A stretch of 64,000 nt of DNA from Thalassotalea_H castellviae (GTDB taxonomy: Bacteria; Pseudomonadota; Gammaproteobacteria; Enterobacterales; Alteromonadaceae): NCBI RefSeq assembly GCF_031846185.1, contig NZ_JAVRIF010000003.1, positions 62,001-126,000 on the forward strand, read 5' to 3'. Under the pieces are notes generated by a model that saw only the letters and a list, made by a program, of their open reading frames with translations, searched no databases and was not told the origin of the DNA. Shown here piece by piece: positions 16,401 to 25,070 of this stretch. The translations under genes were made by a program, and so were the position numbers. The stretch's first letter is position 1, and every line of letters starts with the position of its first letter.

Positions 16401-17555
16401 TTAGCCTTGCATCAATAAAAATTCGATGATTTTGTTCATATTCAGATCAAAATCATCGGCTCTTACCCCTTTAACAATAAAGTCATCATTTTTTGCCAAG
16501 TCAATATCTTCAGCCATAACATAATTATTTTTTTCAGAATTATAAAAATATCTCACTTTGGGGTTAGTCGGGTCGTCTATGTTGCGTTCTTCTACAATGG
16601 CAATTTTATTTGAATTTAACTCAACTAATGAGCCAACAGGATAAACGCCCATGCATTTGATAAATAGATTTACAAGTCTTTGATCTAAATGGTTACTTTC
16701 AGCAAGTTTACGTAAAATATTGAAAGCTTTTATATGATTGTAACCCTTTTTATAGCAGCGATTGGCCGTTAACGCGTCGAAAATATCACATATTGAAATC
16801 ATACGTCCGTATGTTGAAATGTCATCTCCTACCACATTAAATGGGTAACCATTACCGTCTAATTTTTCATGATGCAGTGCGGCAACTTCCAAACTTAACG
16901 CTGAAATACCAGGGGTTTTTTTTATAATATCGATAGAATGGTTCACATGAGTTTTCATAATGGAAAACTCTTCGGTTGTTAACTTGCCAGGTTTATTTAG
17001 AATGTTTTCAGGGACCATTATTTTACCGACATCATGTAAAAAAGCCCCAATCGATAATTCTTGGATGATAGGTTTTTCGACTTTTAAAAATCGCGCGAAA
17101 ATTGTCATTAACACTGAGACTGAAACTGAGTGCTCTAAAAGATATTCATCGGTATTCCTAATATTGATCACACAAGCTAACGCATCAGGATTTTTAAAAA
17201 TTTCATTAATCGTTTCATCGGTTATTTTTTCAACTGGACTTAAATCTAAAGGTTTCCCAGATTGAGCGTCAGAAAATACTTGTTTTTGGATGGCTTTGGA
17301 CTGAGTAAATAACTCTTTTGCTTTATAAACGTCCATTATGACGGGCGCGTTTTTATTTTTTCGCGGGTGATGTTCTTTTTTGGTTTTACTCGTATCAATT
17401 AAAAGGCTTATTACACCTTTTGCAGCCATATTTTTAATGACAAGATCACTTTTTATATGACCCGGTTGTGTGAGAGTGAATTGTTTGACTTGTTTCACTA
17501 TTTTTACAACATAATGACCTACTTCTAATGCTGATATTTCTATTTCTTTCATCAT
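16401..17555 (-). CDS. HD-GYP cyclic-di-GMP phosphodiesterase with DUF3391
   Basis: The protein has an N-terminal DUF3391-type region (EIEISALEVGHYVVKIV) and a C-terminal HD-GYP domain. FLHDVGK holds the metal-binding His-Asp, and HHEKLDGNGYP is the GYP signature. Both are intact, so it should hydrolyse cyclic-di-GMP. There is no signal peptide or membrane segment, so it acts in the cytoplasm. The frame continues upstream to a TTG at 17627 and an ATG at 17612. I chose the ATG at 17555 because family members begin just before the KEIEIS strand and it has AAAAGA close upstream. The gene is divergent from the flagellar motor gene motX, which fits a motility/biofilm role by inference. Confidence 0.9.
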   Translation of the reverse strand: MMKEIEISALEVGHYVVKIVKQVKQFTLTQPGHIKSDLVIKNMAAKGVISLLIDTSKTKKEHHPRKNKNAPVIMDVYKAKELFTQSKAIQKQVFSDAQSGKPLDLSPVEKITDETINEIFKNPDALACVINIRNTDEYLLEHSVSVSVLMTIFARFLKVEKPIIQELSIGAFLHDVGKIMVPENILNKPGKLTTEEFSIMKTHVNHSIDIIKKTPGISALSLEVAALHHEKLDGNGYPFNVVGDDISTYGRMISICDIFDALTANRCYKKGYNHIKAFNILRKLAESNHLDQRLVNLFIKCMGVYPVGSLVELNSNKIAIVEERNIDDPTNPKVRYFYNSEKNNYVMAEDIDLAKNDDFIVKGVRADDFDLNMNKIIEFLLMQG

Positions 17556-17743
17556 TCTTTTATCGAGAACCTTGAGTTTTAGCGCCAATTCCACAGCTTC
17601 AGTTTTTAGCATTTCAAATACAGTCAAATTATTGTGGTATTAATTTTGCTGCTTTTTGAAAGGTAATTAAGGTAACGTTATTCTTTGAAGTAAATTATGA
17701 TTATAGTCTATCTATTTACTGGTACAATTTTTCAAAGTTTTTT

Positions 17744-17770
17744 TGAATTTTTACGAAAGTTTGCCGATAA
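17744..17770 (+). promoter_or_regulatory. Sigma-28 (FliA) promoter of motX
   Basis: GCCGATAA at 17763-17770 is a perfect sigma-28 -10 element. Exactly 11 bases upstream, TGAATTTT (17744-17751) matches the -35 consensus TAAAGTTT at 6 of 8 positions. It lies 54 bases before the motX start. Late flagellar expression of motX from such a promoter is known in Vibrio. Confidence 0.8.
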
Positions 17771-17823
17771 AGAACGTATACCATTATATTTTTTATTTTT
17801 TTCGTTTTTAAAAAGGTCTTCTT

Positions 17824-18441
17824 ATGCGCTTAATTTTCGGGTTGTTAATACTTATTTGTAGTTATTTACCTACGGTTTATGGGGCGAAATTAAGTGTTGT
17901 ACAAATTTATACTGATGATGTTTTACTTGATTTAATTAAAGAAAACAAACATTTGAGCCAAATGGTTATCGATGAATGTCAACTTGTGCAAGATATTGAA
18001 GCACGTGCGGTGATTTCAAACAAACCGGCTTTTCAATTTTTATGGGGAGATATGTTAGCGTTTGGCGTGTGCGTAAAGAAAAATGTGCCGTTAGGGTTAC
18101 ATTATATGCGTGAATCAGCAGACCAAGGTTTACCTGAAGCATTAGAACAGTTAGGTCGTTATTATCATGTCGGCAAGTTTATGCAACCAGATATTAGACA
18201 GGCAATTATTTTCCTCAAAGAAGCGGCTAATCTGGATAATTTAAAGGCACAGATTCGCCTCGCTGAAATTTATAATGCCGGAGAAGGCAGCCCTTTAGAC
18301 TTTCCTGAATTATACGCGCAATTACATCACTCAGTGACCGATGATAAAAAAACACATAAGAAAATCACACATTTATTAGCAGCTCTTGCTGAAAAAATGC
18401 CTGAACGTGTAGTTAATGCAGCGAAAGAAGGAAAATATTAA
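17824..18441 (+). CDS. motX: Sodium-driven flagellar motor protein MotX
   Basis: The 205-residue protein has a signal peptide (about residues 1-20, ending VYGA) and Sel1-like repeats (for example DQGLPEALEQLGRYYHVGKF). The MotX pattern is clear: VQIYTDDVLLDLIKENKHL, CQLVQDIEARAV, FLWGDMLAFGVCVK, and a final MPERVVNAAKEGKY. MotX forms the periplasmic T-ring with MotY around the basal body and is needed for PomA/PomB stator assembly. The gene is far from any flagellar cluster in this window but has its own sigma-28 promoter. It implies a sodium-powered polar flagellum. Confidence 0.92.
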   Translation: MRLIFGLLILICSYLPTVYGAKLSVVQIYTDDVLLDLIKENKHLSQMVIDECQLVQDIEARAVISNKPAFQFLWGDMLAFGVCVKKNVPLGLHYMRESADQGLPEALEQLGRYYHVGKFMQPDIRQAIIFLKEAANLDNLKAQIRLAEIYNAGEGSPLDFPELYAQLHHSVTDDKKTHKKITHLLAALAEKMPERVVNAAKEGKY

Positions 18442-18444
18442 TAC

Positions 18445-18491
18445 CAAATCGTGTAACTAAGATATAATAAGAAACAAATCACTTAATTAAG
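18445..18491 (+). repeat. Imperfect direct repeat between motX and rnr
   Basis: CAAATCGTGTAACTAAG (18445-18461) and CAAATCACTTAATTAAG (18475-18491) agree at 13 of 17 bases and start exactly 30 bases apart. A TATAAT lies between them at 18463-18468. Their position fills the space where an rnr promoter and ribosome-binding site should be. They could be operator half-sites or the remnant of a small repeated element. Confidence 0.4.
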
Positions 18492-18498
18492 TATAAGT

Positions 18499-20934
18499 AT
18501 TATTAAAGATCCTCACCAACAACGCGAAGCTAAAAAATACGATAACCCAGTGGCAAGTCGTGAATTGATTTTGTCAATTATCGAAAAATTACCAACGCCG
18601 CCGACTTTTAAAGCACTTTGTCAGACGCTTAAGTATCAAGAAGATGAGCATATCATCGGTTTAAAACGTCGTTTACGTGCCATGGAAAATGCAGGGCAAT
18701 TAATTTTTAATAAATTTAAACAGTATGCTATCGCGCCTAAAAATCATTTACTTACTGGCACGGTAATTGGCCATCGTGATGGTTACGGATTCTTTGCTCC
18801 CGATACAAAGCCCGGAGAGAAAAAACCAAAAGATTTATTTATTTCTTCTCATGAAATGCAACGAGTTTTTCATGGTGATGTTGTTGAGGCTATTTTAGTT
18901 GATAGGTCTGATCGCAAAGGCCGACAAGAAATTAAAATATCGGATATTATTAAGCCGCGTAAAGCGGGCATCGTGGGACGATTTTTTCTAGAACATAATA
19001 TTTGTTTTGTGGTGCCAGATGATGCGCGCATTAAACAAGATATCTTAATTGATCCAAAAGAAAGATTAGCGGCGCGTCATGGTCAAATGGTGGTTGTTGA
19101 AGTGGTTCAACGACCGTCTAAAAGAAATAATGCGGTTGGAAAAGTGATTGAAGTATTGGGCGATCATATGGCGCCAGGTATGGAAATTGAAATTGCACTT
19201 AGAGAACACGACTTACCCTATCAATGGTCTCCTGAGGTTGAAGCGGAAATTGCTTCTATAGCAGATGAAGTGGAAGATGACGCGAAATTATCGCGCGTTG
19301 ATTTACGTGAATTACCACTTGTTACTATTGATGGCGAAGATGCCCGTGATTTTGATGATGCTGTTTATTGTCAACCGGAAAAAACAGGCGGATGGCGATT
19401 ATGGGTAGCGATTGCTGATGTCAGTTATTATGTTCGCCCAGGTACTGCCCTTGATGACGAAGCGTTAGCGCGAGGAAATTCTGTGTATTTTCCCAGCCAA
19501 GTCATTCCCATGCTCCCTGAGAAATTATCTAACGGTTTATGTTCGTTAAACCCTGATGTAGACCGACTTTGTATGGTTTGTGAAATGACCATTAATGAAG
19601 CCGGTAAACTATCTGATAGTAAATTTTACCCTGCGGTGATGCGTTCTCATGCGCGATTTACTTATACAAAAGTTGCGGCAATACTAGGTGATGCAGAAAC
19701 CACAGGTGATGAAGCTTTACGTAGTCAATATCAATCGTTAGTCCCTGATTTAGAAAATTTAAATGCGATGTATCACGCATTAATAGCAGCACGAAATAGC
19801 CGTGGTGCTATTGCTTTTGAAACGGAAGAGTCGCGTTTTATTTTTAATGCCGACAAAAAAATAGAGTCGATAGATCCGCTGATCCGAAATGACGCACACA
19901 AGATTATTGAAGAATGTATGATCTTGGCAAATGTTGCGACAGCAAAATTTGTTGAACAGCATAAAATGCCGGGTTTATTTCGGGTGCATGACAAACCGAG
20001 TGAAGACAAATTTAATAATTTTGTCAGTTATTTAGCTGAACTTGGCTTGCAAATGCCACGTGTTGATAATGAGGATGGTTTACCTGCACCTCAAGATTAC
20101 AGTGATATTTTGGCGCAAGTGCAAGGTCGTCCCGATCAAGAACTTATTCAAACCATGCTGCTAAGATCAATGCGTCAAGCAGTTTATCAAAGTGAAAATA
20201 TTGGTCACTTTGGTTTAGCGCTTGAGTCTTATAGTCATTTTACTTCCCCGATCCGACGATACCCAGATTTAGTTATCCATCGCGTTATAAAATCTATCTT
20301 GCAAACTCAAGCAGACAGTGCTGGCAATGGTGGTTGCTATAGTTATGCCGAAGAAGCTGTCGTAGAACTCGGTGAACATTGCTCGATGACTGAACGACGC
20401 GCTGATGATGCCACTCGCGATGTTTCAGACTGGCTCAAATGTGAGTTTATGCAAGATCATGTTGGGGATACTTTTACCGGCGTTATATCAACCGTGACTA
20501 ATTTTGGTTTGTTTGTACGTTTAGCGGATTTGCACATAGAAGGCTTAGTTCATATTACTTCTTTAGGGCGTGATTTTTATCATTTTGATGATGTTCGCAT
20601 GTGTTTATCTGGCGAGAAAACGGGTAATAAATTTCATGTCGGCGATGTGCTAGAAGTACAAGTGGCGGCGGTTAATTTAGATGAAAAGAAAATTGATTTA
20701 GCCTTGTCGGGTGATAATGCTGTTATTAGTCGCGCGAAACCTCTGCCAAAAGGTAAAGGAGGTAAGCATAGTAAGTCAGAAGGGTTTAATGGTAAGAAAA
20801 GCGGAAAAATGAAACCGGCAAGTGGCGTTAAAAATGCAAAACCGAAAAAAGATAAACCTGAAAAATCAAAATCAGCAAAGCGAAAAGCCAGAAAAAAACG
20901 GCCGGGTAAAAATGCGCGAAAAGCTAGCAAGTAG
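18499..20934 (+). CDS. rnr: Ribonuclease R, apparent non-AUG start
   Basis: This is a 3'-to-5' exoribonuclease that degrades structured RNA. Domains in order are an N-terminal winged helix, cold-shock domains (TVIGHRDGYGFF), the RNB catalytic core with GEDARDFDDAVY (metal-binding Asp cluster), an S1 domain (GVISTVTNFGLFVRL) and a Lys-rich tail of about 65 residues. The first conventional start is GTG at 18550. However, the frame upstream reads KDPHQQREAKKYDNPVASRE, which matches the conserved RNase R N-terminus (E. coli begins MSQDPFQEREAEKY). No ATG, GTG or TTG exists between 18486, where an in-frame stop ends, and 18550 except the Leu codon TTA. The best-aligned start is ATT at 18499 or 18502. 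The ribosome-binding site is poor. The catalytic part is certain, the start is not. Confidence 0.93.
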   Translation: MIKDPHQQREAKKYDNPVASRELILSIIEKLPTPPTFKALCQTLKYQEDEHIIGLKRRLRAMENAGQLIFNKFKQYAIAPKNHLLTGTVIGHRDGYGFFAPDTKPGEKKPKDLFISSHEMQRVFHGDVVEAILVDRSDRKGRQEIKISDIIKPRKAGIVGRFFLEHNICFVVPDDARIKQDILIDPKERLAARHGQMVVVEVVQRPSKRNNAVGKVIEVLGDHMAPGMEIEIALREHDLPYQWSPEVEAEIASIADEVEDDAKLSRVDLRELPLVTIDGEDARDFDDAVYCQPEKTGGWRLWVAIADVSYYVRPGTALDDEALARGNSVYFPSQVIPMLPEKLSNGLCSLNPDVDRLCMVCEMTINEAGKLSDSKFYPAVMRSHARFTYTKVAAILGDAETTGDEALRSQYQSLVPDLENLNAMYHALIAARNSRGAIAFETEESRFIFNADKKIESIDPLIRNDAHKIIEECMILANVATAKFVEQHKMPGLFRVHDKPSEDKFNNFVSYLAELGLQMPRVDNEDGLPAPQDYSDILAQVQGRPDQELIQTMLLRSMRQAVYQSENIGHFGLALESYSHFTSPIRRYPDLVIHRVIKSILQTQADSAGNGGCYSYAEEAVVELGEHCSMTERRADDATRDVSDWLKCEFMQDHVGDTFTGVISTVTNFGLFVRLADLHIEGLVHITSLGRDFYHFDDVRMCLSGEKTGNKFHVGDVLEVQVAAVNLDEKKIDLALSGDNAVISRAKPLPKGKGGKHSKSEGFNGKKSGKMKPASGVKNAKPKKDKPEKSKSAKRKARKKRPGKNARKASK

Positions 20935-21050
20935 TTAGATTAGCTAAATTTATTTTGCAAATTAGTGCGATTAAGCAATGAATTTTGTCGTCAATATTCA
21001 ACGATTAACGTTAAAGATATTATTGAAATAAAAGTAAGTAAGAGATAAAC

Positions 21051-21806
21051 ATGGCAAAAAATGATGAATTAGTATTTGGTATTCATGCGGTTAACGAACT
21101 GATAAAACGCTCACCTGAACGTTTTATTGAATTGTTTTTATTAAAAGGTCGTGACGATGAACGATTAATGCCAATAATTAATTTATCACGAAAATATGCT
21201 ATTCCTGCTCAAATGGTCAATAGAAAGGTGTTAGACGATAAGTCAAATGGTGAGCAGCATCAAGGTGTTGTAGCGCGTGTTCAGCCAGGAAAAACCTTCA
21301 CCGAAGCTGACTTAGATGACATTATTGAAACCGCTGAAAAACAAGGTGTTCCGCCTTTTCTTTTGATTTTAGATGGCGTGACTGATCCGCATAATTTAGG
21401 AGCTTGTTTGCGAAATGCCGATGCGGCAGGCGTACAAGCGATTATTGTACCCAAAGATAATGCTGCGCGACTAACGGGTACGGTTAGAAAAGTTGCAGTA
21501 GGTGCTGCTGAGACTGTGCCTTTAGTACAAGTGACAAACCTTGCAAGAACCATGAAGCAGTTACAACAGATGGGGGTATGGATAATCGGTACCGCAGGAG
21601 AAACGGATACTTGCTTGTATGATGTGAAATTATCAGGGCCTATGGCGCTCGTGATGGGAGCTGAAGGGAAAGGCATGCGTCGACTAACACGGGAAAATTG
21701 CGATCAACTCGTAAAATTGCCGATGGCAGGAAGTGTTTCTAGCTTAAATGTTTCTGTTGCAACGGGGATTTGTTTGTTTGAAATTGTTCGTCAGCGACTC
21801 AACTAA
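21051..21806 (+). CDS. rlmB: 23S rRNA (guanosine-2251-2'-O)-methyltransferase
   Basis: The 251-residue SpoU/TrmD-fold enzyme methylates G2251 of 23S rRNA. It has an N-terminal L30e-like substrate domain (VFGIHAVNELIKRSPERFIELFLLKGR) and the three SPOUT motifs: LDGVTDPHNLGACLRNADAAG, MALVMGAEGKGMRRL, and LPMAGSVSSLNVSVATGICLFE, which binds SAM in a knot. It follows rnr by 116 bases, the usual rnr-rlmB pair in gammaproteobacteria. AGTAAGAGA serves as ribosome-binding site. Confidence 0.96.
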   Translation: MAKNDELVFGIHAVNELIKRSPERFIELFLLKGRDDERLMPIINLSRKYAIPAQMVNRKVLDDKSNGEQHQGVVARVQPGKTFTEADLDDIIETAEKQGVPPFLLILDGVTDPHNLGACLRNADAAGVQAIIVPKDNAARLTGTVRKVAVGAAETVPLVQVTNLARTMKQLQQMGVWIIGTAGETDTCLYDVKLSGPMALVMGAEGKGMRRLTRENCDQLVKLPMAGSVSSLNVSVATGICLFEIVRQRLN

Positions 21807-22022
21807 ACTTGGCTGAATGGCGATTATTGTTCAATTTCTATTGTCAATCGGTCATTCCACGCTGCATATAAAACGATAACCGATATATTATATTTCAATT
21901 GTCGGTATAATTGTCTATTCTAAAAAGAGTAAGTAAGCGGTAATAATATGCATAAAATACTGCTAGCTGTTATGGATATTTAACTTTCAGGGATGCCATT
22001 GAACTGATAGTGATGCCAATTC

Positions 22023-23172
22023 ATGTTGCACAAAAACTTAATACTGCTGTTGTTAATTGTTTGTGCATTACTTTGCATCAGCGCCAATGTTTTTGCTAAC
22101 ATTGAAAATCAACCCGTCATAAAATTAGCCGTCTCTAATGCCACTTCAGGCCCAACCGCACAACTTGGGATCCGCTTAAACCAAGGAGCCAATACATATT
22201 TTGACCGAGTCAATCGAGAAGGCGGACTTGCAGGTAAACATATTCAATTAGTGCTTCTAGACGATGGTTACGAACCATATAAAACTCTGATAAATACACA
22301 GAATTTCTTAAAGAAGAAAGATATATTCGCATTTTTTAATTATGTTGGTACGCCAACGACGCATGCGGTTTTAGATAAAATCAGCCAAAGTCATGTGCCT
22401 TTTTTAATGCCTTTTTCATGTGCCTTTTTTAATGCCTTTTTCAGGTGCTGAATTTTTACGTAAACCGGTTATTAAGAATATTTTCCATTTACGGGCAAGT
22501 TATTATCAAGAAACTGAGCAACAAATACATTTTTTAGTTGATGAAAAAGGAATGACGAATATCGGCCTGATGATTCAAGCCGATGAATTTGGTATTTCAG
22601 TTGAAAAAGGCTATTTAATGGCTTTAAAAAATCGTGGTATAAAGCCAACAGTGACGACACGCTATCGTCGAAATACCAATGATATAAAGTTAGCGCTTAG
22701 TATTTTGAAAGCAAAAAACGTTCAAGTTGTTGCATTTGTTGGTACTTATGAGCCATTTGCACAATTGATAAATTCAGCTTATCAGCAGGATTTCACGCCA
22801 TTTTTTACTTCTGTTTCATTTATATCAAGTCGTGATTTATTTCAGCGGATTAAACAACCAAGTAATGTTTTAGTGACAGAAGTGATGTTAGATCCAGCCA
22901 ACTGCAATGAAGCTATTTGTTTGCAATTTATGGACGATATGAAGGCTCAAGGCATTAAGACGGTTGATCAGATACTTTTTGAAGGTTACCTCAATGCATT
23001 TGTCTTTGTTGAAGTCGCTAAGCAATGTGGTGAATCGTTGAGCCAAAGCTGTTTTTTAGAGAAATTGACAAATTTTACCTATCAAGATAAAGGATTAACC
23101 ATCGAGTTTTCTGAAAATGACCATCAGGGGCTTTCAAGTATCTTTCTTAATTTCTTTCAATTCGACAAATAA
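22023..23172 (+). pseudogene. ABC-type (branched-chain amino acid-like) substrate-binding protein, frameshifted
   Basis: The gene begins with a clear signal peptide (MLHKNLILLLLIVCALLCISANVFA). A type I periplasmic binding domain follows (IKLAVSNATSGPTAQLGIRLNQGAN, then AGKHIQLVLLDDGYEP), as in LivK-like receptors. At 22392-22441 a 25-base unit occurs twice in perfect tandem. 25 is not a multiple of 3, so the first frame ends at 22451 and the rest continues in the next frame from about 22430 to 23172. Removing one copy restores a single protein of about 374 residues reading HVPFLMPFSGAEFLRKP across the join. No permease or ATPase gene is adjacent, so it is an orphan receptor that may serve signalling. 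Both halves look well conserved, so the break is recent, phase-variable, or a sequencing error. Confidence 0.85.
22392..22441 (+). repeat. Perfect 25-bp tandem duplication inside a coding region
   Basis: Two identical, adjacent 25-base copies (22392-22416 and 22417-22441) each contain GCCTTTTTTAATGCC. The unit itself has two short GCCTTTTT-type runs, which favours slippage. The copy number sets the reading frame of the surrounding binding-protein gene. Confidence 0.95.
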
Positions 23173-23195
23173 AAACTAATAAGCCGATTAAAAGC

Positions 23196-23224
23196 TTGCC
23201 TTTACTGGTTAATTTACCTACACT
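23196..23224 (+). promoter_or_regulatory. Sigma-70 promoter of rpsF operon
   Basis: TTGCCT (23196-23201) and TACACT (23219-23224) are separated by exactly 17 bases and followed by the GC-rich ACGCGACC. Such a discriminator is expected for stringent control of ribosomal genes. Transcription would start near 23231, leaving a leader of about 87 bases. Confidence 0.65.
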
Positions 23225-23285
23225 ACGCGACCTTAATTCAGCCTGAACTTTTTGTTCCTTGCCTCAACTGGTGTTGGCTGAGCCA

Positions 23286-23317
23286 GATAATGAGGCTACA
23301 ACCGTAAGGAGCTCGTA
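23286..23317 (+). promoter_or_regulatory. Candidate S6:S18 binding leader hairpin
   Basis: Just before the rpsF start, GAG..CT and AGCTC can pair around a loop containing ACCGTAAGG, which includes the ribosome-binding site. Autoregulation by the S6:S18 complex through a CCG-containing leader motif is known in bacteria. The CCG and position fit, but the fold was drawn by eye. Confidence 0.4.
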
Positions 23318-23740
23318 ATGCGTCATTACGAAATCGTATTTATGGTTCACCCTGATCAGAGTGAACAAGTACCTGGTATGATCCAGCGCTACACAGATTT
23401 GATCAATGCTGCTGAAGGCAAGATCCACCGTCTAGAAGACTGGGGTCGTCGTCAATTAGCATACCCAATCAATAAACTTCACAAAGCACACTATGTTTTA
23501 TTAAACATTGAAGCGCCTCAGTCAGTTATTGATGAGTTAGAAACTTCTTTCCGTTACAACGATGTTGTTATTCGTAACATGATCATGCGTACTAAACACG
23601 CAGTAACTGAAGCATCAGCTATGGCAAGTGCTAAAGAAGAACGTCGCGACGATCGCCGCGAAGTTAAGCAAGAAGTTGCTCCAGCTGTTTCAGAAGCACC
23701 TGCTGAAGAAACAAAAGAAGAAGCTGCGAGCGAAGAATAA
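23318..23740 (+). CDS. rpsF: 30S ribosomal protein S6
   Basis: The 140-residue protein starts MRHYEIVFMVHPDQSEQVPGM and has the core KIHRLEDWGRRQLAYPINKLHKAHYVLLN. The S6 fold ends near residue 105. It is followed by a long acidic tail with many Glu and Ala residues, as in other gammaproteobacteria, where RimK can add more glutamates to the S6 end. S6 pairs with S18 in the 30S platform, and both are encoded in this operon. AAGGAG lies 6 bases before the ATG. Confidence 0.98.
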   Translation: MRHYEIVFMVHPDQSEQVPGMIQRYTDLINAAEGKIHRLEDWGRRQLAYPINKLHKAHYVLLNIEAPQSVIDELETSFRYNDVVIRNMIMRTKHAVTEASAMASAKEERRDDRREVKQEVAPAVSEAPAEETKEEAASEE

Positions 23741-23779
23741 GCTGGTCGTGACAATCTCTACATGTTAGAAAGTTCTGTT

Positions 23780-24100
23780 ATGGAAAATACTAATCTAGAG
23801 AATTGCCTCGTGTTGGTAGGGGAAGTGGTTAAACCACCTAAATTATCAACTAGTCCTGCAGGTATTCAACATTGTCAGTTTTCAATGGATCATAAGTCCA
23901 TACAAAATGAAGCCGGCATGAATAGACAAGCATTTGTCAGAATACAAGTAGTGGCAACCGGTGAAATGTCACAACACTTAACTCGTGATTTAATTGCGGG
24001 CAGTAAATTAAAAGTGACGGGTTTTATTAATCGTCATGAATCCAGAAACGGTAATCCGCTTTTGGTCTTACATGCTCAGCATATTGAAATGATTAATTAG
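23780..24100 (+). CDS. priB: Primosomal replication protein N (PriB)
   Basis: The 106-residue OB-fold single-strand DNA-binding protein works with PriA and DnaT to restart stalled forks. The pattern CLVLVGEVVKPPKLSTSPAG and HCQFSMDHKS matches PriB, with LHAQHIEMI at the end. An earlier in-frame ATG at 23762 exists. I prefer 23780 because AGAAAG lies at a suitable distance before it, and E. coli PriB starts at the matching place. The gene sits between rpsF and rpsR as in most gammaproteobacteria. Confidence 0.92.
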   Translation: MENTNLENCLVLVGEVVKPPKLSTSPAGIQHCQFSMDHKSIQNEAGMNRQAFVRIQVVATGEMSQHLTRDLIAGSKLKVTGFINRHESRNGNPLLVLHAQHIEMIN

Positions 24101-24159
24101 GTGATTATTATTTAGCATGATTATTGTTAAAAAATAACATCGAATATTAGGAGAAATCC

Positions 24160-24387
24160 ATGTCTCGTTTTTTTAGACGTCGTAAATTTTGCCGCTTCAC
24201 AGCGGAAGGCGCTACCTCTATCGATTATAAAGATATTGCTACGCTGAAAAACTATATCACTGAAAGTGGTAAAATCGTTCCTAGCCGTATTACTGGTACA
24301 GCTGCTAAATATCAACGTCAACTTGGTCGTGCGATCAAGCGTGCTCGTTACTTAGCATTATTACCATATACTGATTTACATAAGTAA
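24160..24387 (+). CDS. rpsR: 30S ribosomal protein S18
   Basis: The 75-residue protein has the standard start MSRFFRRRKFCRFTAEG and the TGTAAKYQRQLGRAIKRARYLALLPY block that binds 16S rRNA. Length is normal. AGGAGA lies 7 bases before the ATG. It is the partner of S6 in the ribosome and in the presumed leader-mediated feedback of this operon. Confidence 0.98.
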   Translation: MSRFFRRRKFCRFTAEGATSIDYKDIATLKNYITESGKIVPSRITGTAAKYQRQLGRAIKRARYLALLPYTDLHK

Positions 24388-24407
24388 TCTAATAAGGGGT
24401 TTTGAAA

Positions 24408-24860
24408 ATGGAAGTAATTCTTCTTGATAAAATCGCCAAATTAGGCGGCCTTGGTGACAAGGTAACTGTTAAGTCTGGTTATGCTCGTAACTTTTTATTA
24501 CCACAAGGTAAAGCTGTTTTTGCCTCTAAAGCAAACGTTGAGCACTTTGAAGCTCGTCGTGCTGAATTAGAGAAGAAATTAGCTGAAGTATTAAGTGCAG
24601 CAGAAGCTAAAGCAGCGAAAATCGTTGAATTAGCAGAAGTAACTATCGCTTCATCAGCGGGTGAAGAAGGTAAATTATTCGGTTCTATCGGTACAAAAGA
24701 TATTGCTGATGCGATTACTGAAGCTGGCGTTGAAATTGCGAAAGCTCAAGTACGTATGCCTTTAGGTACAATTCGTGAAGTTGGTGAGTACGATATCGTT
24801 CTTCACTTACATAACGATGTTGATACAAGCATCAAAGTGATTGTTATCGCTGAAGCTTAA
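24408..24860 (+). CDS. rplI: 50S ribosomal protein L9
   Basis: The 150-residue protein starts MEVILLDKIAKLGGLGDKV and has the L9 signature GYARNFLLPQGKAVFA. A long connecting helix and the C-terminal RNA-binding domain follow. AAGGGG at about 24395 is well spaced from this ATG. The TTG at 24402 in the same frame is too close to it to be the start. This is the last gene of the operon, 27 bases before the stem of a strong terminator. Confidence 0.98.
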   Translation: MEVILLDKIAKLGGLGDKVTVKSGYARNFLLPQGKAVFASKANVEHFEARRAELEKKLAEVLSAAEAKAAKIVELAEVTIASSAGEEGKLFGSIGTKDIADAITEAGVEIAKAQVRMPLGTIREVGEYDIVLHLHNDVDTSIKVIVIAEA

Positions 24861-24887
24861 TTTACTTTTTTAAAGTTAAATTAAGTC

Positions 24888-24925
24888 AAAACACCGCATG
24901 GGAGTTATCCTATGCGGTGTTTTTG
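24888..24925 (+). terminator. Terminator of rpsF-priB-rpsR-rplI
   Basis: AACACCGCAT and ATGCGGTGTT form a 10-bp GC-containing stem with a 12-base loop that may pair further. The stem is preceded by As and followed by Ts, 28 bases past the rplI stop. Confidence 0.92.
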
Positions 24926-25070
24926 TTTTTACTTATAACGTCAAAGCAATGGCTTCGTTGAAAGGTTTTTATTGTGATTAATATCTCGATACAAATCATT
25001 AAGCACGAAAATGCGTACTTTATTCATTTTTGACTACACTTGCAGGTAACAAGAATTTTTAATCGCTGAT

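Noticed and set aside
20634..20930. Minus-strand ORF opposite the rnr tail, apparently hydrophobic
   Set aside because: It mirrors the Lys-rich tail codons of RNase R, and no start signal is present.
21949..21984. Short ORF MHKILLAVMDI before the binding-protein pseudogene
   Set aside because: Only 11 codons with no clear ribosome-binding site, and the real signal peptide starts at 22023.
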